Assembly: GCA_016584305.1 (NCBI GenBank)
Contig: JACEEZ010011919.1
Span: forward strand, 387,001 to 451,000
DNA: 64,000 bases
Direction of reading: 5' to 3'
From: Chionoecetes opilio
Lineage: Eukaryota; Arthropoda; Malacostraca; Decapoda; Majidae
The notes under the pieces are model-generated. The model was not told the DNA's origin, did not search any database, and saw nothing but the letters and a program-made list of their open reading frames with translations. Each line of letters opens with the position of its first letter. Position 1 is the first letter of the stretch. The position numbers and the translations under genes are program-made. This document shows positions 59,255 through 64,000 of this stretch, piece after piece.

Positions 59255-61260
59255 ATGAAGTCACAGGGTCATTTTCCTTACTGTAGCATTAGACCTGTAA
59301 CTTTAGTCCTTGACTCTAAGCCCTGTAGTCTTTTAGTAATTAGTCCTGTAACTAACTGTAAGGAAACAGTGGCACCAACACTCAACGGGTGCTCGCTGTC
59401 CTCTACTTGCTACAAGCACATTTAGGCAGAGCACACTTAAATGAAGAGGATTCACAGCAAGTAGTTTGTATCACATGAAACACGGGCAGGGATGCAGGAA
59501 GTTGGGCGTTATCTGTAAGTTAAACAAAAATAGCTGCTGCCAAAAGAAAAGTTTACCTAGTTAAGAATGATGATCACACTATCTCATGGTGATTATTGCA
59601 GGTTAGAAAACAATCCTTATATGCAACTTTTGATCTGGATGAACCAGAGGCACTAATAAAGAACCTTTACATCTAATACTTGGTGGCAATTTAAATTCCT
59701 TGTCTGTAGTAACAACTAAAGAGCTTGATTTTGATCCCTCTTGCATGGATGCAGATAGACTAAATATTATGTAAAATGTATCATGTAAGTTACTCTTAAG
59801 AAATAAATAAAAAATTAAATAAATAAATGACTTGTTTCCTTGACCAGAACATACGTAAGCTAACAGCGGTTACAGGATACAGGTGTATACAAATTCTCAG
59901 GTGATACATGGTAGTAGGTTGATTCAGCAGAAAATCATGCCAGTGTAACTTTTGTTTTTGTGCGATATTTGTATCTCGGCAGCTAAGTTAAAAGCCAGAT
60001 CTGTGCCTAGAACATAAGACAAAACTTTTTTTCTTTTTTAAATGCATAAAAAAATATAAAAAAGGCCTCATTTATTCTTTGGAATGTTTTAAGCTAAACT
60101 ATACACCTTCACCCTTGCTTTACAAAAACTCGTTATATAATGAAAAAAAAAAAAAAATGCACCAAAATTTGATGCACCTACGAAAAAGTTGAAGTTACGC
60201 ACAATATTGTTCTATTTGTAGGAAATCAATGAGAAAATAGGATTCATTCAATGCATTGTTTGCTAAACATGATTTCCCAGGAATGTAGCTCGAGCATCAA
60301 GCGAGGAATGGCTATACAATAAAATAAAATCTGCTGAATGGTACCCTAAAGCCGAAACAAAAACATATTTTTACTTTTTTTCATATAGAAAAAAAGTAAA
60401 ATCTCTTAAAATTTGCATAAAATACTCATATTATGTAACAATATAACAATATGAAATGAGAAATATTGGACCACAAATACAAATGTTCAAAATCCTACTG
60501 GACAGTCCCCTTGTATGGCTACAAAGGCAGGCATCAGACAGATATAAGTTCTGAGCCAGAGCTCTACCACTGAGGAGGCTAGTTCTTGTAGGCAGTAGGC
60601 ACAAAAGGAAAAAGACAATCCTTGCACAGGAAGCTTCCAAAAATCGTGACAAAATGCTGCTTTCTGAAACCAGTACAAAGGCAACAGTGTAGTGATGATT
60701 AATGAAAGCATAACAACAGGAGGATAATGACGGGAACATTATTGAATATGGCTGGCAAAAAAATATACTTTAAGTTGCCTTCAAGATAGTAAGGTGTGAA
60801 TACTATTTTCCTGAGCATACATTGCCTGTTTAGGAAAGTTTAGAATTTCATGTCTCAATATCCCATGAAAGGGTATGAATTAAAAATACAGAAAAGGAAC
60901 ACAAGTGGGTGAGCACAAGTGAACACAAGTGGGTAAAAAAAAAAAAAAAACATTTTGTTCCTCAGATAATTATATATGTCCACTAAACATCAGATCCTTA
61001 ATCATATTATCAGAACAATAAGTAAGCACTACATTGGTAAGTTTGTCTTTTCAATGATGGAGGAGATTTCATACTATTTTTTTCTACAAACTGACCTTCC
61101 CAAGTATTTTGTGCAAAGGAAAAAAAAAAATTGAAGTTCTTATTATTCTCAAAAATTCTTTTTGACATACATAGCGCTATAAAAAAAATACAATCTAATC
61201 ATAAAATATAACTAATGAATGGTGGCGACATTAAATGATGAGATGGCATTCTCATTCCCC
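59255..61260. other. convergent intergenic region
   Basis: Holds the 3' ends of the Harbinger-like gene and of CENP-T. AATAAATAAA at about 59803-59830 is a plausible polyadenylation site for the plus-strand gene. TTTATT at 60071-60076 is a possible minus-strand signal for CENP-T. No gene seen. Confidence 0.5.
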
Positions 61261-63980
61261 CTAAATATCATCTTCTTCAAGGTCAGCTGCTGCTTCAGGA
61301 TTAAAGAAAGGGCCGGTGAAAGGAGTAAAAGGGTTTCTGCCAGGATCAGGGAAAGGCAGAAACAAGTCCCACAACTCCCTGGGCAGCATCTCCTCCACCA
61401 GGACATTGAGGCTCTGCTTGGACGTAATCAAACCTACTCGTCTCATCACTTTTTCCAGATCTTCGGCTTCAATTTGTTTGGAGTTTTTTCTTGCAGTCAT
61501 GAAGGCACACACGTCCCTGGTTAAATTTTGCCACAATACTTCACTGGCCTTCATCATTTCATCCACGGCATCTGAGGTCACTCGACTTCTGGCAAAGTGA
61601 GTATACAGTTCCTTGGTGACAGACCTAGGGTAATTGGTTGGTAGTTGAGATATTTTTTTACCTTTTTTGAGTCCCAATCTCTGATGAGGCTTGGCTGGGG
61701 TCTTGCTGGGTTCTGTGGTGCCAAAAAGACTGGCCAGCAATGGTTTGGGTTTTGGCACTGGTGGTGGCATTGGTTTTGTTTTCAGCTCTAGAAGAAACTC
61801 CTTCATGGTCATCTGTCTTACTCTGGCTGTAGACACAGGAGCTAAGGATTGCTCTTTTGGTGCTGCTGCGGTCTTTGCCTTAGCAAGTGAAGTCTCTCCT
61901 TTCTGCAGATTAATAGTTGAAGCATTTGTCATATTCTTGGGACTATCATGAGATGAATGCCTTACTGATGCTGGAATCAAAGAAATGTGATTTTCACCAT
62001 CATTGAGTGATGTTTCTTCAGCAACATTTTCAGGCAAAGAGCTACTAATTCTTTCCTTATCAGGACTCTTGTCTTCATTATATGAAGGTAAAGCTAATCC
62101 AGCTCTCTCAGATTGTGTTGATACATCATTCTCTGCAGCATCAAGAGATTCTATCTCCATCTGAGGAGCTGAAGATGTCCCATCTGTGCTCTCAGTGGAT
62201 GACTCTGCTGTAATGGCTGTGGAGCTGTGTTGTGCAGTTTTTGATGCCCGAGATATGTCCTTCACTGCCTCATCTGTCTGTGGACTCACTAATGTGGATG
62301 TTATGTTTTCTCCAACACTCTTCCTCTGTGCAGACTTAGAGGGTGTGGCGGTGGTGGTGGCCTGACCCACACTCTTCCTCTGTGCAGACTTAGAGGGTGT
62401 GGCGGTGGTGGTGGCCTGACCCACACTCTTCCTCTGTGCAGACTTAGAGGGTGTGGCGGTGGTGGTGGCCTGACCCCACTCTTCCTTGGTGATGACTTAG
62501 TGGGTGTGGCGGTGGTGGTGGCCTGACCCACACTCTTCCTCTGTGCAGACTTAGTGGGTGTGGTGGTGGCCTGACCCACACTCTTCCTCTGTGCAGACAT
62601 AGTGGGTGTGGTGGTGGCCTGACCCACACTCTTCCTCTGTGCAGACTTAGTGGGTGTGGTGGTGGCCTGACCCACACTCTTCCTCTGTGCAGACATAGTG
62701 GGTGTGGTGGTGGCCTGACCCACACTCTTCCTCTGTGCAGACTTAGTGGGTGTGGCAGTGGTGGTGGCCTGACCCACACTCTTCCTCTGTGCAGACTTAG
62801 TGGGTGTGGTGGTGGTGGTGGCCTGACCCACACTCTTCCTCTGTGCAGACTTAGTGGGTGTGGCGGTGGTGGTGGCCTGACCCACACTCTTCCTCTGTGC
62901 AGACTTAGTGGGTGTGGCGGTGGTGGTGGCCTGACCCACACTCTTCCTCTGTGCAGACTTAGTGGGTGTGGTGGTGGCCTGACCCACACTCTTCCTCTGT
63001 GCAGACTTAGTGGGTGTGGGTGTGGTGGTGGCCTGACCCACACTCTTCCTTAAGGATGACCTAGTGGGTGTGGGTGTACTGGCCTGACCCACACTCTTCC
63101 TTAAGGATGACCTAGTGGGTGTGGTGGCGGTGGCAGTGACCTCACCCACACTCTTCCTTAAGGATGACCTGGTGGGTGTGGTGGCAGTGACCTCACCCAC
63201 ACTCTTCCTTGGCGATGACTTAGTGGGTGTGGGTGTGGTGGCAGTGGCTTCACCCACACTCTTCCTTTGTGATGACCTAGTGGGTGTGGGTGTGATGGCA
63301 GTGGCCTCACCCACAGTCTTCCTTGGTGATGACCTCGTGGGTGTGGGTGTGGTGGCAGTGACCACACCCACACTCTTCCTTGGTGATGACCTAGTGGGTG
63401 TGGGTGTGATGACAGTGGCCTCACCCACACTCTTCCTTGGTGATGACCTAGTGGGTGTGGGTGTGATGACAGTGGCCTCACCCACAGTCTTCCTTGGCGA
63501 TGACTCTTGCTGGTGAACATGTGCCATAGAAGTGTTTTCTTCCGGGTCATTTGAAGAATTAGGTTGATGCACAGTTCCCACTGTGAATTTTTCATCATCC
63601 CTGAAGTCCCGCGGAGGGTGAATGATATCACTGATATGACTTACGTGACTTATGTCTTGGGTTGATCTACTGAAATTACTTGCTTCTTTCGAGGCTTCAT
63701 GAATTGCCTCTGGTGATTTTACAGGGGTAGGTGTCTGTAAATCTGGCACAACCAAAGTATCTCCAATATCATCAACAGTTTTGGAATTGGTGGACTTCTT
63801 TGTCAGCAAGACTTCAATAACTGAAGGTAAGTTTAATCTGCGAGATGTAATCTGGTCTTTGAACCTCCTCTTGGTCTCCACTACATTTGAAAGAGTATTA
63901 TCACTACTTTCTGATAGAATATCATAAGTCTCATCAGATTCCATCAATAAAGAACTTACAGAAGAAACATCAGGAGACAT
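61261..63980 (-). CDS. CENPT: centromere protein T (CENP-T), one apparent frameshift
   Basis: Apparently a single exon, starting ATG at 63980 (CACAATG context) and ending TAG at 61261. A missing base near 62475 splits it into two frames; with it the gene would encode about 906 residues. Parts: N-terminal acidic/Ser-rich region (1-159) with QTPTPVKSPE; about 23 tandem copies of a 16-19 residue repeat (SAQRKSVGQATTTATPTK or SSPRKSVGEATVITPTPTR type, about 160-555); a Ser/Thr-rich linker; and a C-terminal histone fold (about 782-906, SVTKELYTHFARSRV, IEAEDLEKVMRRVGLITSKQ, SLNVLVEEMLP). The last block matches the human CENP-T end (LMRRQGLVTDQVSLHVLVER). CENP-T pairs with CENP-W (CENP-TWSX) at centromeres and its N-terminus recruits Ndc80 and Mis12 after CDK phosphorylation. 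Convergent with the Harbinger-like gene. Confidence 0.9.
62301..63510 (-). repeat. coding minisatellite within CENP-T
   Basis: Units of 48, 54 or 57 bp, all multiples of three, encode the CENP-T repeat. The start-proximal copies are diverse (SSPRK, SSLRK) and the distal ones nearly identical (SAQRK), which points to recent expansion at that end. The only frame-breaking length change is at about 62475. Confidence 0.95.
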
Positions 63981-64000
63981 TGTGAGTACTTGTGCTGTTT

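Noticed and set aside
63115..63631. Overlapping frames antisense or out of frame within the CENP-T repeat
   Set aside because: The repeat units are multiples of three, so shadow frames stay open. The reading with the CENP-T histone fold is the real one.

Overview
The window looks like nuclear DNA of an arthropod, most likely a decapod or other malacostracan crustacean (inference). It has long introns, dense microsatellites, TTAGG-rich arrays, many cut-and-paste DNA transposons of several superfamilies, RTE-like LINEs with an (ATTG)n tail, and intron-containing animal genes. There is no bacterial-style operon, RNA operon or CRISPR array.

Layout: 1-5335 is a 31-bp minisatellite of about 170 units. 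At 5527-5897 (+) is the apparent last coding exon of an unrecognised gene that starts left of the window. From 10.4 to 26.3 kb is a transposon graveyard: two hAT-type elements with 8-bp target duplications and other elements nested inside them, a CACTG-terminated element with a decayed arthropod gene, a nearly full-length but broken RTE-type LINE, and a TTAA-flanked element. From 26712 to 51549 (-), possibly to 52310, is a complete DEAH-box helicase gene, the orthologue of DHX36/RHAU. I could trace every coding exon with matching splice phases to a 1,076-residue protein. Its introns contain many further transposons, including a four-element nest at 44.3-50.2 kb. At 56729-59254 (+) is a two-exon PIF/Harbinger (HARBI1/ALP1-like) gene with an intact frame. 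At 61261-63980 (-) is a CENP-T gene with a long internal repeat and one apparent 1-base frameshift.

The most unusual signal is in the DHX36 introns. Three minisatellites (43524-43866, 39001-39540, 36737-37740) each start at an exon-intron boundary and repeat the 5' splice site, in two cases with the last bases of the exon as well. One gene therefore carries about 16 to 20 tandem copies of the donor of exon 12, about 20 of exon 13, and seven diverged copies of exon 4's. The large 31-bp array at the left edge also holds donor-like motifs in every unit. This suggests a recurrent way of making minisatellites from splice donors.

The genes do not form one pathway. DHX36 is a G-quadruplex RNA/DNA helicase, CENP-T is an inner-kinetochore histone-fold protein, and the Harbinger gene is a transposase or a domesticated relative. 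DHX36 and the Harbinger gene are divergent; the Harbinger gene and CENP-T are convergent.
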